From Gorsachius magnificus (lineage: Eukaryota; Chordata; Aves; Pelecaniformes; Ardeidae): 64,000 bases of DNA. A program made the translations under genes and the position numbers. The notes under the pieces were generated by a model. That model did not search any database. It had not been told where the DNA came from and saw nothing but the letters and a program-made list of their open reading frames with translations. The DNA is taken from assembly GCA_034008185.1 (NCBI GenBank), contig CM067084.1, positions 9,009,385-9,073,384 of the forward strand, given 5' to 3'. Below, one piece after another: positions 22,910 to 34,900 of the stretch (the stretch's first letter is position 1; every line of letters begins with the position of its first letter).

Positions 22910-25900
22910 GTAAGGGCGGGGCGGGGCGGGGGCTTTCCCCGCTGGGGCCCGCCGAGGAGGCGGTGGGTGGGCCGCGGCCGGGCGGGAGCCCCCGGTCCTA
23001 GCGGTGCGCTCCTGCCTCTGCGGGCGCCTCGGAAAGGAGGCTTCTCCCTGGGCTCCCCGAAAGGGACCGACGTGCCCTTAGAGCCCGCGGGCGCTCGGGA
23101 GGCTGAAGCCGCGGTGGGGCCGTGCCGCCGAGCGCCTCTTCCCGTTCCCCTCCCCTGACTCCTGGAAGGTTTTCGCCGCGCGTATTCCGTGAGCGCCTTC
23201 TCCTCCGGCGGCCCTCTCAGGTTGCTCCGGAGCAACGGAGAGCGCTAGCGGCGTAGCGCGGTTTTCGCTTGCGGAGCGCCCTGGGCTTTGTAACGACCGC
23301 GTTTCTCCGGCAGAACCCTGGAAAGTGAGGTGGCGAGCGGCAGCGCTCGCTGAGCCGGCGGGCAGGCCCTGGGCCGATGCCTGCACCCCGGCTGGCCGCT
23401 GCCGGGGAAGGAGGAGGGCTAGAGGGACTTGGCTCTTGTATGATAAACGCCTGAGCACTGGAGGCGCAGTCGTCCCGGTTTAGTGGCCTGTCTTTTGGGA
23501 AACGGTAGGCGAGAAGACGCCTCTAATACCAATAAGTATTTTTAAAGTCATATGCAACCACTGGGGGGTTTCAATCATTATTATTTTTTAATTACTTTCT
23601 GTCCCCTGCGTTAAAGCAGCTCTGCTTGACAGTTCCAACGTGTGCTTCAGGGTCTGATCAATGGGCGATCCATTTGGCCTGTTATTTTCATTATGTAATG
23701 CAGCAAAGAAGGAAAAGAAGATTTAAGTGGGAGAGGTTTGAAGTGTGTTTAAGTGTATTTTGGTTTGTGGTTGTCCCATACCTCTGGCTCAGTGAGATAC
23801 AAACTGTTGGATGTACACTTACCTTATTTTGTTTCTGTGTTTATACGCCAGAACTCAATGGCAACACATTTCTGCCTAAAGCCATGGGGGTTTTTTAAAT
23901 TTTTTTTGTCTGTTTGTTGGGGTTTTTTTTCCATTTTTTTCATCTAAAATGCCTGTTTACCAGTGTTCTTTCTCTGTGTTCAGGGGATACAGCTGTGTTC
24001 CACAGTTTTCAACAGAGTGTTGTCTGTTGTATTATAATGTATTATAATCCTGTTGGATAAATTGAAATGCATCTTTTCTAGCACTCCATCAACAGAACTG
24101 TGAAGCTTTAATTTTAGGTCCAGAGTTTTTTCCATGGGACCTATAACCCTCCAGCCTTCTCAGTACAGAAACAAGAGGTTAAGTGTGATTTGTATTGAAA
24201 AGGGAGGGAGAAACAGTGCAGGTTTGCAAAGTTACAGCTACAAAGATAGGTCTGTTAGCTATTTTGAGGTAATGGCATTTGTTCCTCTATGAGTGATCTG
24301 CGTGTGGCGTTATTATCAGCTATATTTGATTAAATTAAAGAAAGAAAAACCTTGGGAATGGTGTTCTGAATTAAAAGTTGCTGACTACTTCTGGCAGTTG
24401 AAACTGTGCTGCTTGATACTACAGCTAACGTGGACAAACCAAGATACACCAAGGAACGTCCATGCGAGGGTGGAAATATGGGGGATATGACTGCTGCGTT
24501 GTCAGAGCCCCGTGATTTTGTGCAAGGCCTGTTTTCAGACAGACAGAGCTGTGAAGTGAATGCTTACATACGCCACCGTTGTGAAAGTAGTGTGTGGTGG
24601 GTTTTTTTATAGCTTTGTCTGTGGTAACAGTTGAATGTTTGTGGTCGCTTTCACCGATTGTGGGGGATCAGAACCCCTCTGGGCAGCCATGGCTATTAAG
24701 CGGAAGGCAGCTTTGCGTGTACCGAATGGATGCCTCGCTCTGAAGCTGTACTTCGTTGTTGCATAGGCAAAGGTTGGGAAAATTAAAGATGATGATCTTA
24801 ACTTCTGCAAAGTAAGGGTGGAATTTAATCGTACAGGGCAGTACAACAGTTAACCCTTGATTTGTTGTTTAATTGCCCTAGAACAAGGCTCATAGATGTT
24901 AACTGTTTATTGTTTCTGAGTTTCCTTGGGTGAGAACAGTCTTCTCTTGCTTCAGAATCAGAACTTCCTTCCTTCACTTCTAGTATGTTTCTTCCATACA
25001 AGGACAATTTCAATTGGCACAGTTATTCAGACATTTATACCAAAGAAGAAAGATCAGTGAAACTGATCTTAGAGGAATGTGGGCCTTCCAGGTTTTTAGA
25101 TCCCTTGACTGAAGCTTCCAGGCCTATGTAGAAGCTCAGGTTATTGTGTAAGTACTTGTTTTGGCACAAAGGAAGAGAGGTGGAAAGAAGATTTTTTTAA
25201 AATTCTTTTCTTTTTGGCTTGGTTTAAATCAGCTTTGAAACTACAGCATTAGGGAAAAAACCTGTCATCCTAGGTGCAGATTTCTTGTTTCAGACTTTGC
25301 TTTTTTAGAAGTCTGTATGGATTTGTATTCAGAAAGTGATAGTTGCTTTAAAGTACACTCATGAAAATGCCTTCAAGGAGAGCATATATGCCATTGTGAC
25401 GGTTTTTTTTTGTCTCCTTATACCCTCCTTACGCCTTCCGGGTGCTTTTTCTTTTTTCCCTTGGTCCACATAGTAGGTTCTAATAAAAATAGGCAATGAA
25501 GCTGGAGAACATGAGTGTATGAACTGACATCCAAGCTGAAATTTGACATCAACCCCAAAGAATGTATGTATGAATGTATGTTAACTTTAAACAATTAATG
25601 ATATTAATTATTATGTAAGTCTCCATTCTAGTTTTTCCTTATTTGATTTTTATTGATGCGGCCTCAGATTCATAGAAAGAGAGACCTCTTTGTCATCTAG
25701 TCAGGAAGAATGAACTGGTCTTGTCTGTTCCTGAAAATCTGCTGTATAGAACATCCCAGATGTCCCTTACATCGCCTGCTAATGCTGATTTTTTTTGTGC
25801 GTGTGATCAAAAGGTCTCTTAATATTTAGCTTAAATGCTTTGGTAAATTAAATCACTAAGTACTCCTACTTTGACCATTACTGATCCTCATCCTTCTGTG

Positions 25901-28900
25901 GTAATACTCCGTGGTTTATCTTGGGGTGGGGGAGTGAACCATTTGGCCCAGTGCCTCTCAGCTATCGTTTTTTGTTTGAATTTTTTCTCAGCCAAAGGGT
26001 ACGATTTCCTTCAGTCTCTTTCCCTTTAAAACATGTTTATAAGCTACTTAGTATTTGTCTCTCCGCTCTGAGCTTGTTCTAGTTATTACATCTTTCTTAA
26101 AATGTACTATCCAAAACTGGACACAGTTGACACACCACCATTGCCAAATGAGGACAAACAATTTTTTGTACTATGCAGATGGTACTCCTGTTAATACATC
26201 CTGTACTTGCCTTGGCTTTTCTTTGTAGCAGCTTGTTGCTAGTGACTTAGTGATCCACTCCAGCTGCTAGAACTTTTTCTATAACAGCACTGCCTCTTGA
26301 CTTTTTTGTTGTGTATTTTTGCATGTGAGCTTGAGTATGCTATTTTGAACTTGTCTTTTAAAAAGTGTTTGCTATATTTTGTCTTGGGGGTGGTTTTTTT
26401 GTTATATTGAGGTGATTTTAAAATGTTAATCTTGCCTTTCCAAAGGGCTTGCAGTACAATCAGTCTTATAAATGCGTAAGGGAAAAAATAATGAGAGAGA
26501 ACAAATAGGATGGCATTTTTTCTCTAAGAGAAAGCCCCGTTGTGCCTGTGCGTGTAATTGCTAATTAAAACTTGTATGTGAAAGGAATAGTTTCGGGTTG
26601 GGTTTTTCTGTTTGTTTTCAGAAAAGGGAATGTTGCTTTTTGCAATGGCTGTTTTCCTGTAAAGCATTTGAAGAAACTATTTTAACATCTGGGAGGGATG
26701 TCTTTCCTTGCCATATCCATCATTTGTCAGAGAAGAGCTCTTACTCTCATGGCGAGCTTAAAGCAGTTGCCTTCTGAATATTGCAAGCTCAACCGTTTGG
26801 GTTTTTTTCCCCCCCCTTTTTTTTTTTCCTTGCACGCTCTCTATCAATTCCCTATTTGAAGCAATCAGATGTCACTTGCATAGCAGTCTTTCTTATCAGA
26901 GCTGTCACTGATCATTCTTCTTTCTTTTCCAGTGACCTTGAGCCTGAATGGTTGGATGGTGTGCAGAAAAATGGGGAATTATTTTATTTAGAATTGAGTG
27001 AAAGTGAAGAAGAAACTCTGCTTCAGAACAGCTGTCCAGAAATGCCAGCAGTGAATCACGTCAGGTTTCGTGAAAATGAAGCTGAAGTTATTCAAGAGGG
27101 ATCACGGAAAGAAAGAAAGTATGAACTGAAGAAATTGACCAAAATATTAAAAAAGAAGAATCTTTTACCAAAGCATTCTGGTAAGAAAGGCAGTGGAAGC
27201 TGTAATGTGCACTCCACTGGTCCTACTTCCATATTGAAACAGCAGTCTGCTCAGAAAATGGGTGTCACTGTTCAGCAAAAATATAAAGATGTATATGTTT
27301 ATGTAAATCCCAGAAAACTGTACAGTGCTGGAGAACATGAGCAGCACAGGCTGTTGGAGGCCTTGGTAGGGATTGTCCATCAGTCTTCATGGAGCAGCAG
27401 AAGAGCAGAAAAAAAAGGCAGGAAGGATAAAGTCAACAGAGGAATCGGTGAAGAGAAGCTTGTGGTACATGGCTTGGTACCAGGTAGTTCAGCAATAAAA
27501 ACAGGTCAAATCTTGATCGGTAAGTAATCGAATGAACAGTTACATCTGAACTCTTCCTTTAAAATGATTTTTTTAAATTTTTTTTGAGGCAGCTGACTTG
27601 AATATTCCTAAGACATAAGCAAGTACTTACAACTATTTTGTCAGTTCATGAGGGATTATTTTAAATAAATGTTATTGCATCTGATGTTTTGTTACCTACT
27701 CAATTCTACTATATTAGTGGGTTTAAGAACATGTGACATAAACTAGAAGGTGTTAATATAGTAAGGAGATGACTATCCTTTAAGCGTACAGGGAGTGAGC
27801 AGCTTGAACTTGGAGCAACAAATACCCCACCACCTTTTATTTAATGCAGAATTTGCTCGGTAGATAAGTAGGACTGGGGAAAAGCTATAGTCTGCCAAAT
27901 ACTGTATTTTGTTTTCATTCTTTTCCATGCTATCCCCCTTAGATAAAAAGCTTTACTGCATATGCTTTAAATGGATTTTATACCATAAAAATGAGGAAAA
28001 AAATAATGAGTAAGATATATTCATATGTTACAAACTTTCTGCACAGCCTTGTTTGGATATTCTCCTCTTCAGCAAGTGTAACAGCTGCTGCTTCAGCAGT
28101 TATGGTCAGAAGGCCTCCAAATACATAGTGGGGCTGCAGTTTGAGGCGGCAGTGAGCCAGAATAGCAGCTCTCCTTTGTGTTGGTTTGGCTCTTGTCAGA
28201 CGCTTCCATGAGCTGATGCAACTAAATAGCCTGGCAAAAAACTAACCCAGAAGAAAATTTGCCTGTCTAGTTTTTGCTGGTGTAGTAAGTTAAACTTGGG
28301 TCACAGAAGGTCTGACAGGCACCCAAGAGTGAGTAACGGAAGGGAACGTGGCTGGTAGTGAAGGAGCAGAAATACTGCCGCTTCCAGCAACAAGCGGCCA
28401 TGGAAAGGACTTGACACTCACAAGATCCCAACCTCAGGGATGGTGAGACAGCTAGCCTACATCTGTGAAGGGTGGACAGTTAATTACCCTTGAAGTTGGT
28501 CCCTCGTAGGCGGGGAGCAAAGATGTGATGTTGGTTAGAAGGTCATGAAAATCTTAACGCTATAGTAACACAAATCCCACAAAGTCAGCGTGAGTGCTTT
28601 TGAAATTCCAATGTTGTGTGTGTAAGAAGGCAAATCGTGCTTTGACTAGCTGATTCTTCTAGCACGTGTTTTCGGTAGGGATGCTAAAGAATACTCCAGA
28701 GGGAAAATTGGATAACTTTCAAATTTTACCAGAAAGAACTGATTAGTCAAGAAGTGGTGGAGGAGGGGGGGTGACTTTCAGCTTGATCTGTTTAATAGTA
28801 TTTAATCTAATTAGTGTGAGTGTGGGTATTTATAACTTGCAAGTTAATTTTGGGACACAAATTTGTATTTAACTGCATGTTTGTAAGAGCAGGTGTGAAG

Positions 28901-31900
28901 TCAGTAGAGTGTAGGCAAATACTAGATCCAGGAGGTAAAGCTAGCTTTCTAAATGAAGGTGGTACTACATCTGCAGCACTTAATGCTTCCTGGAGCTAAT
29001 AAGGACAAAAACTGGGGGGGGGTTTGTTTTGTTTTAAGTAGAAGAAAATTTAAGTTAATCTAAAGAGTCTAGCAGTTTTATATGTCCTAGGCTATCATCA
29101 ACCAATATTGCCTTGTTTTTGCACGCTGGAAACAAATACTTTTAAGCATACTGTAGTTATTCAGCTCCTAACTGGGAAAATGAGCTGTATTCTGTGCCAA
29201 CAGTATAAAATGTATAATTTTCATATAAATATACTTCCAAATTATATATCTAAAGTGAACACTGAGTACTCTGGAATTTTTATGTGGTGTCTAGAAATAG
29301 GGATGCTTTGCATAAATTAGATGCTCAGGTTTCAGTGCTGTTTGCGTAAAGAATATACAGTAAAAAAATTTTTGTTCCGGTCAAATATGCGTCTGGTTTA
29401 CTGCTTCTGCATTGCACATCAGGGGATGGGATAGCGATGGTACACGCCCAAAGCCTGATTTAGAAGCAACTGTAGTTCAGTAGATAGCCTCCTCAGATCC
29501 TCACAGGATCTGAAGTTGAACAGGAAGTTCAAGAAGAAAAATACGGTAGAACTTTGCTTTTTTGTTGGTGTTGTTAAAAGTAAGTTTTAGGAATCCTGTT
29601 GTGAATTGTGGAAACGGTCAGTAAAGAATATTTCTGTGGTCAGTCTAAAATTGAGGTATTTGCACAAAAGTCAGCAGCTTCTTGAGCCGTGACAAATGAG
29701 GAATACCTGATCAGTAGAGCACAATGCCTGCTGCCTGGTTTGGTTATAACTCTGTTCATTGACCTGCATATTCATAGATATTAACCTGTTCTTGTTTTGC
29801 TTTTTAATATTTTAATAGCCTTCAGTGGTGCAGACCATTTTTTGTACTAGTCTTTTGTGAAGCAAACACTAAGTATATTTTCCTTTTAAAATACATGCTT
29901 TAAATTGACATACTGTGGTCTTCCTGGTGACCAGTTTGCAGCACACATTGCAGGCAAACAATCTTGACTTGGGGAGCTGTTAATGAATTAGTTTTTTTCC
30001 CAATTAATAAAATACTGGTTTCACTGCATGTTAACACTGTGTATCCCAACCCCTTTGATGAGGTAATGGGTGGCACAAGAGGGTGGGATTGTGTGTGTGA
30101 TGTTTTCCTTCTGCCGCTCCTTGCTTCTTTCTTGTTTTCTCCTGCTGCAGCGTGACTCCTCTGCAGGCCACAGCCCTTCAGGGATGGGTCCCCTCTGTGG
30201 GCTACAACCCTTCCCCTAGTGACTGCTGCTCGCTCTTTAATATGTTTGGGCAGAGGTGCCACGGTTCCCCTGGCTACGTGATGTTTTGGTATGCGGTGAG
30301 TTGCTTACACCAGCTTCAGAGCTGGCTGCGAACAGCACAAGGCAGCTCATGGCTTCCTGCCACGCAGATTCACTCCTGCAGCACCCTGCTACCAAAATTC
30401 TGCCAGTTATGCCTGATAGTGTTCTAACCCTCCCATCTTATTTAAAATTTGAGCTTTCTAGATTATTTTTCCTAAGTCTTGGGTTTTTAATATGTTAAAT
30501 AATAACCAAGTTACTGATTACTTTGTATTTTCATTGGCTAACTAGTTAATTTGTCAGTGATAAATATGGTAGCCACTTAAATGGCTACCCAGGTTGAACC
30601 ATAAGGGAGACTAAACTGTCTTCATTTTTTCACTCTGAATAAGCAGTTACAAAGTAGTTATTGCTTTAAAGTTTTTCAGTTGAAATAACTGCTTTTTCCC
30701 CCTAAATAATCACTTTCTTCAGGTGGCTTCTTCAATTTATTCTGAAATGGGTATTCCTTATAGCTTTGAACACTTAAAACATCTGTTTATTATTTGTGCA
30801 CTACACTTCAATTTTTTTTTTTTAAGATTGCATATGGAAGTCATAAGTCTTGTTGCTGTGCTTTATTAACCAAGTAGAATGCAGGCGCTGACCATATGAA
30901 AGTAAATACAACAGTTTTGCAAGCTAAAAAACCCCTGCCGCTTTGTAACTCTGTAAAAAGATGCCACTCTATCCATGTGTTGTTTATCAGTTCATTTATC
31001 TTTTTTTTTTATTTAGCATTCAGCATCCGTCTTAAATTTTCAAAACAAAAAAGCCCTCATTGGTTTTTAAATTCTCGCTGTCACTTTCATTTTGGTTAAG
31101 ATGAAATACAGTTGCTTTTATCTGATGTTTTTTAAATGTCTTTTGTATTGTTGGCAAAACTTTTTTTCTTGCCTCACTTCATTATTAACAATATGCAAAG
31201 CTTGGTCTGCTGTGTAAAACTTTCTAGTCTCATCCTTGAGTGTATCTTCAAAGACAAAAAGCTTCAGTAAATATTCACTTTTGGATCCAGGCAAATAAGG
31301 CTTGTGATAGGAAATGCCATTAGAATTTTATTCCTCCCCCCCCTTCAAATTGAAACCTATCTGATTCACAGCAGGGGATACTTCTTATAAATGCTGACGA
31401 TCATCATCTTTAGTGTAGTACAAATTGAAGAGTAATTCCAATGACACTGAAAATAGAGGAAAGCTCTTTTCACTAGCAAAGCCTACTATTGTTACTCTCT
31501 TTGAAATTATCTTCTGTTCTTACTGCTCTCATCACCGAATATCCAAACAGTTTGCATGCATTCTGTCACCTGATCAGTAGGTACAATTGTCAAAGAAGCG
31601 TGAAAACCACACAGGGACAGGGATTAATCTTGGATGATAGTAAAGATGGGCTATAATAATCCAGTTTTGAACAAGTATGCAAAAGATGCAGGCTGCTGTT
31701 GCAAGCTTCAATTGAATGGTCCAGATCCCAAGCCCGTTTACTGACAAATGGTTTTCTGTGAGTTTCTAATCCAGTAATTCTGTTGAGGTTATGTGGGAGG
31801 GTTATTTGTTTGTTTTCCCTGAATAAAGAAACGTTTAAGTTTCTTTGCTCATTTTAATTTTAGTAGTAAAAACGCAGATATTGCTGTTGGAATTCTGAAT

Positions 31901-34900
31901 TTCTGGTAAACAAGGCCATCATTGCTAGAAAGCCAAGTATGTTTGTTAGATTTCTAGAGCATAGACCAGTGGTTTAAAATAGTAATCCATTTACAAAAAT
32001 TAAGCAACTTGCAGTCATCTTCTGACAGTCAAAGTAAATGCTGGTTTTGTCATTTGCAGACCATGGAACTAAGAGTCCTGTCAGAAAAATGTCCTCGAAA
32101 GGACCAAAATACTGTGAGAGACTGAGATTTTCATGAGGAATTACCATATATGGTGTACTTGTTGAAAAGGCACTCCAAAGTAGAGATGCTGGGCACACAA
32201 GATAGAAATACAGAGCTTGCGTAAGCTTTGCTATGTTCTCACTGTGGAGTTCAGGATGTCGTTTATGTTCTTTTAGTCTCCTCTGGAAGCATAACAGCAT
32301 TGGTTTGGGTAAAAGCAGTCTGCTAACAAATAAAGCAAGTAATTGATCTGGCTTTCTCCAGTAGAATGTGTTCCATACTTTGCCTTTTTTGGAAAGAAGT
32401 ATGTGTACATTTATAAGTACTTCCACCAAGTCGTTACCAAGAACAGAGGAAACTAAATATCAGGGTTTCATGAAAAAAAGTGTCCTCAGTCCTCTCCCAT
32501 GTGAACAACATGGTTCTGATTTTAATTCAGTGAAAAATGTTCACTTCCCATCCCAGTATGGAAGTGGCACTCGCTTATCTATCAGTGTCCTCTGGCTTAA
32601 TGCAAAGATGATCTACTTTTAGAAATGGTGCTTGCAGGTTTATTGCTAGGGAATGGGCGTTTAACACAAGTAATAGCCCTGTGCCTCATGCAGCAAAGCG
32701 ATAGGCAGTTCTGAAATAAATGTTTTAGGGATGCCAGCAGTCCCAAAGGGTTTTCTCAACTTCATCTTTAAAAAAGCAGGAATAATTTCATCAGCTGTGT
32801 GCAAACTTGGTGTTTGTGATCGGTATACACTGTTCTTGGCTACTACAGACTGGGTGAGAAGATTTAAAGACAGAGCAAAGAAAATAGGAAAGAATCCCTG
32901 CCTCTCTTCTCTCCCTGCTCCATCACTCAAGTAAAATTCAGTTCTGCTTGGCATTGTATGGAGAACATATATCGACATCTTATAGTTTTGTTGTGGATTG
33001 AGAATCTTTTTATAAGTGATAGAACTCAAAAGCTTGATTATTCATTATTAGGGGATTAAAAAAAAAAAGCTTACTTATTCTTTAAAGAGAAGGACATGTT
33101 TTTTTCTAAAGATAAGTATATTGCCTCAAGGTCTGATATCATGGAGCTGCCTGAAGAAAATTTATTTCCTCTATTGCCGTTGTTCACTGTGTCTCTAAAG
33201 ATGGAACTGAGTGGGACTTTGTTCTTCATCTTTTAACATATGCTGGTGACTTTCACGACAGACAATAGTGATCTTACTGCTGGTAGAAACGCAAGCCGAT
33301 AAGAACAGGTCAAGTGCTGTTCTATGTAGTATTATACAGTAAAATTTTTGTATGCGACTGTATTGTTGAAAAAGCTAAAAAAAGAAAAAAAAGATCATTT
33401 TATATCAGGTTTGAAAACAACATTTCATGCAGATGTCTGCTTCTTGTCTGTGTAAGTATATACATCTACTTCAGCAAAAAGGAAACAGTTCTCTTTGATC
33501 TCTGTACTTAAGAAAAGTCATTTGGAGGGGTTTTTTTTTCCACCAACTTCATAGAGCACAAGAATGATTGAAAAATGGATTTGCAGTACCATCTGTACAA
33601 CTTCTTTCTCTCCGCTAGCGAAATGTCTCTCTACATCTGAAATTCAGCAGTGTTTTAGTCTGGGAATATTTGACTTAACTCTGCAAACCATCAAGTTAGA
33701 TCAACTTAAACAATTGCAAACACCATTTACCCTTTTATTTCATTTAAGCTAAATTGATAAAGATTTTAGTGAAATTACATTAAACTCTGCACGTTTGTGC
33801 TATTTTTTGACAGACTTAATGTCTGAAAACCTAAGTCTCACTTTTTGTAAGTTTTTCACACTGCTAAAGGAGAGGAAACAATTCTCAAAGTGTAGATGTG
33901 AAACTCTAACAAAGGAACACTTGCATATATAAACTCTTTTTCTGGCATTAATTATCACACTGGGTAGATCTTGTGGTCATGTTCTGCTTTAAGATATGCT
34001 GTGTTCAGAATTTTACATACTTCCTATTGTGCCAGTCATGTCTTTCATCCTGTTACTTTAGAGTCTCTATTCTTTGAATGCTGTTGTGTTTGGCAAAAAG
34101 AAAAGAAGGAAAAACCACAAATGCCCCGCCACCACTTTCCACCCCTAATTCTGGAAAGTCCAAACTGATAAATGTAGGTTTTCTCAGTTGTACATCAAGT
34201 TGCAGTTCTTCAGTTGTGATAGAGCATTTTCTGGGAAAATAAAGGCAGCCTTACAGGGCTGCTTTGGCTGTGTCTTCTGGGAAAGATGTTCCATTTATGG
34301 TACCTGATTACATTTTTACAAATTGAATGGAATAAATATTTACTGCTGCAATGAAAGTTTTACATACGTACATTAGGCTTTGAATAAATAAAAAACTTTG
34401 AGTATATAATGTGTAAATACTGATGGATCTTCTTTCAAAGTGTCCACCCTGGGATGTGTGGTTCAAAAACATTCCCTTAAGTGCTGAGGTGCGTGTCTTC
34501 ACAAAATGTGTGCAGCTCATTTGAATGGCTTTGTGGATTAGATGACTGTTGTCTTTACAACAATTCCTAAGGTCTCTCTAGTAAAACAAACAGAAGACAA
34601 ACAACTTTTGTTTAAACAGCCGTACAAGAGCAATTTATGCTTTCTTTTTTTTTCAACAAAGAACACTAATTCTGTTTGCCATTCCTTGTTATATCAGAGT
34701 AGCCTGAATGTCCTGCTTTTGATTACTAATTTTTAAGTCCTGGGGCTCTGGCATGGACTTAACGAAGTTGCTTTTAAACACTCTTTAACTTTCAACTTTA
34801 CTGTCTGTGAATTATTGTGGTGTTGAAGATTCAGTAGGCTAAAGCTTCACTGTACTGTGCGTCAAGAAACAGAGGTTAGGGGGAGAGGTACCGTTACTTG

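Larger units (their letters stand above)
22480..23420 (+). promoter_or_regulatory. INTU: INTU CpG-island promoter
   Basis: This GC- and CpG-rich block surrounds INTU exon 1. There is no TATA box. An NF-Y type CCAAT box (CCAATGGG) lies at 22718-22722 and a CACGTG E-box (GTCACGTGCC) at 22743-22748, both just upstream of the preferred ATG at 22779. A palindromic X-box-like site lies at 23221-23236 in the first intron. Such islands usually drive broad expression. The transcription start cannot be fixed from the sequence. Confidence 0.75.
22910..26932 (+). other. INTU: INTU intron 1
   Basis: The intron is GC-rich for its first 500 bases and then AT-rich. It contains the X-box-like palindrome at 23221-23236 and a diverged CR1-like relic at about 25668-26300. 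No further exon is supported. The acceptor follows a CTTTCTTTTCCAG pyrimidine tract. Confidence 0.85.

Noticed and set aside
22777..23235. Minus-strand open frame over the INTU promoter
   Set aside because: Arg/Pro/Ala-rich antisense of the CpG island covering INTU exon 1. No family features.
31974..32429. 151-codon minus-strand open frame in INTU intron 2
   Set aside because: No family resemblance and no splice or promoter context. It is treated as chance.
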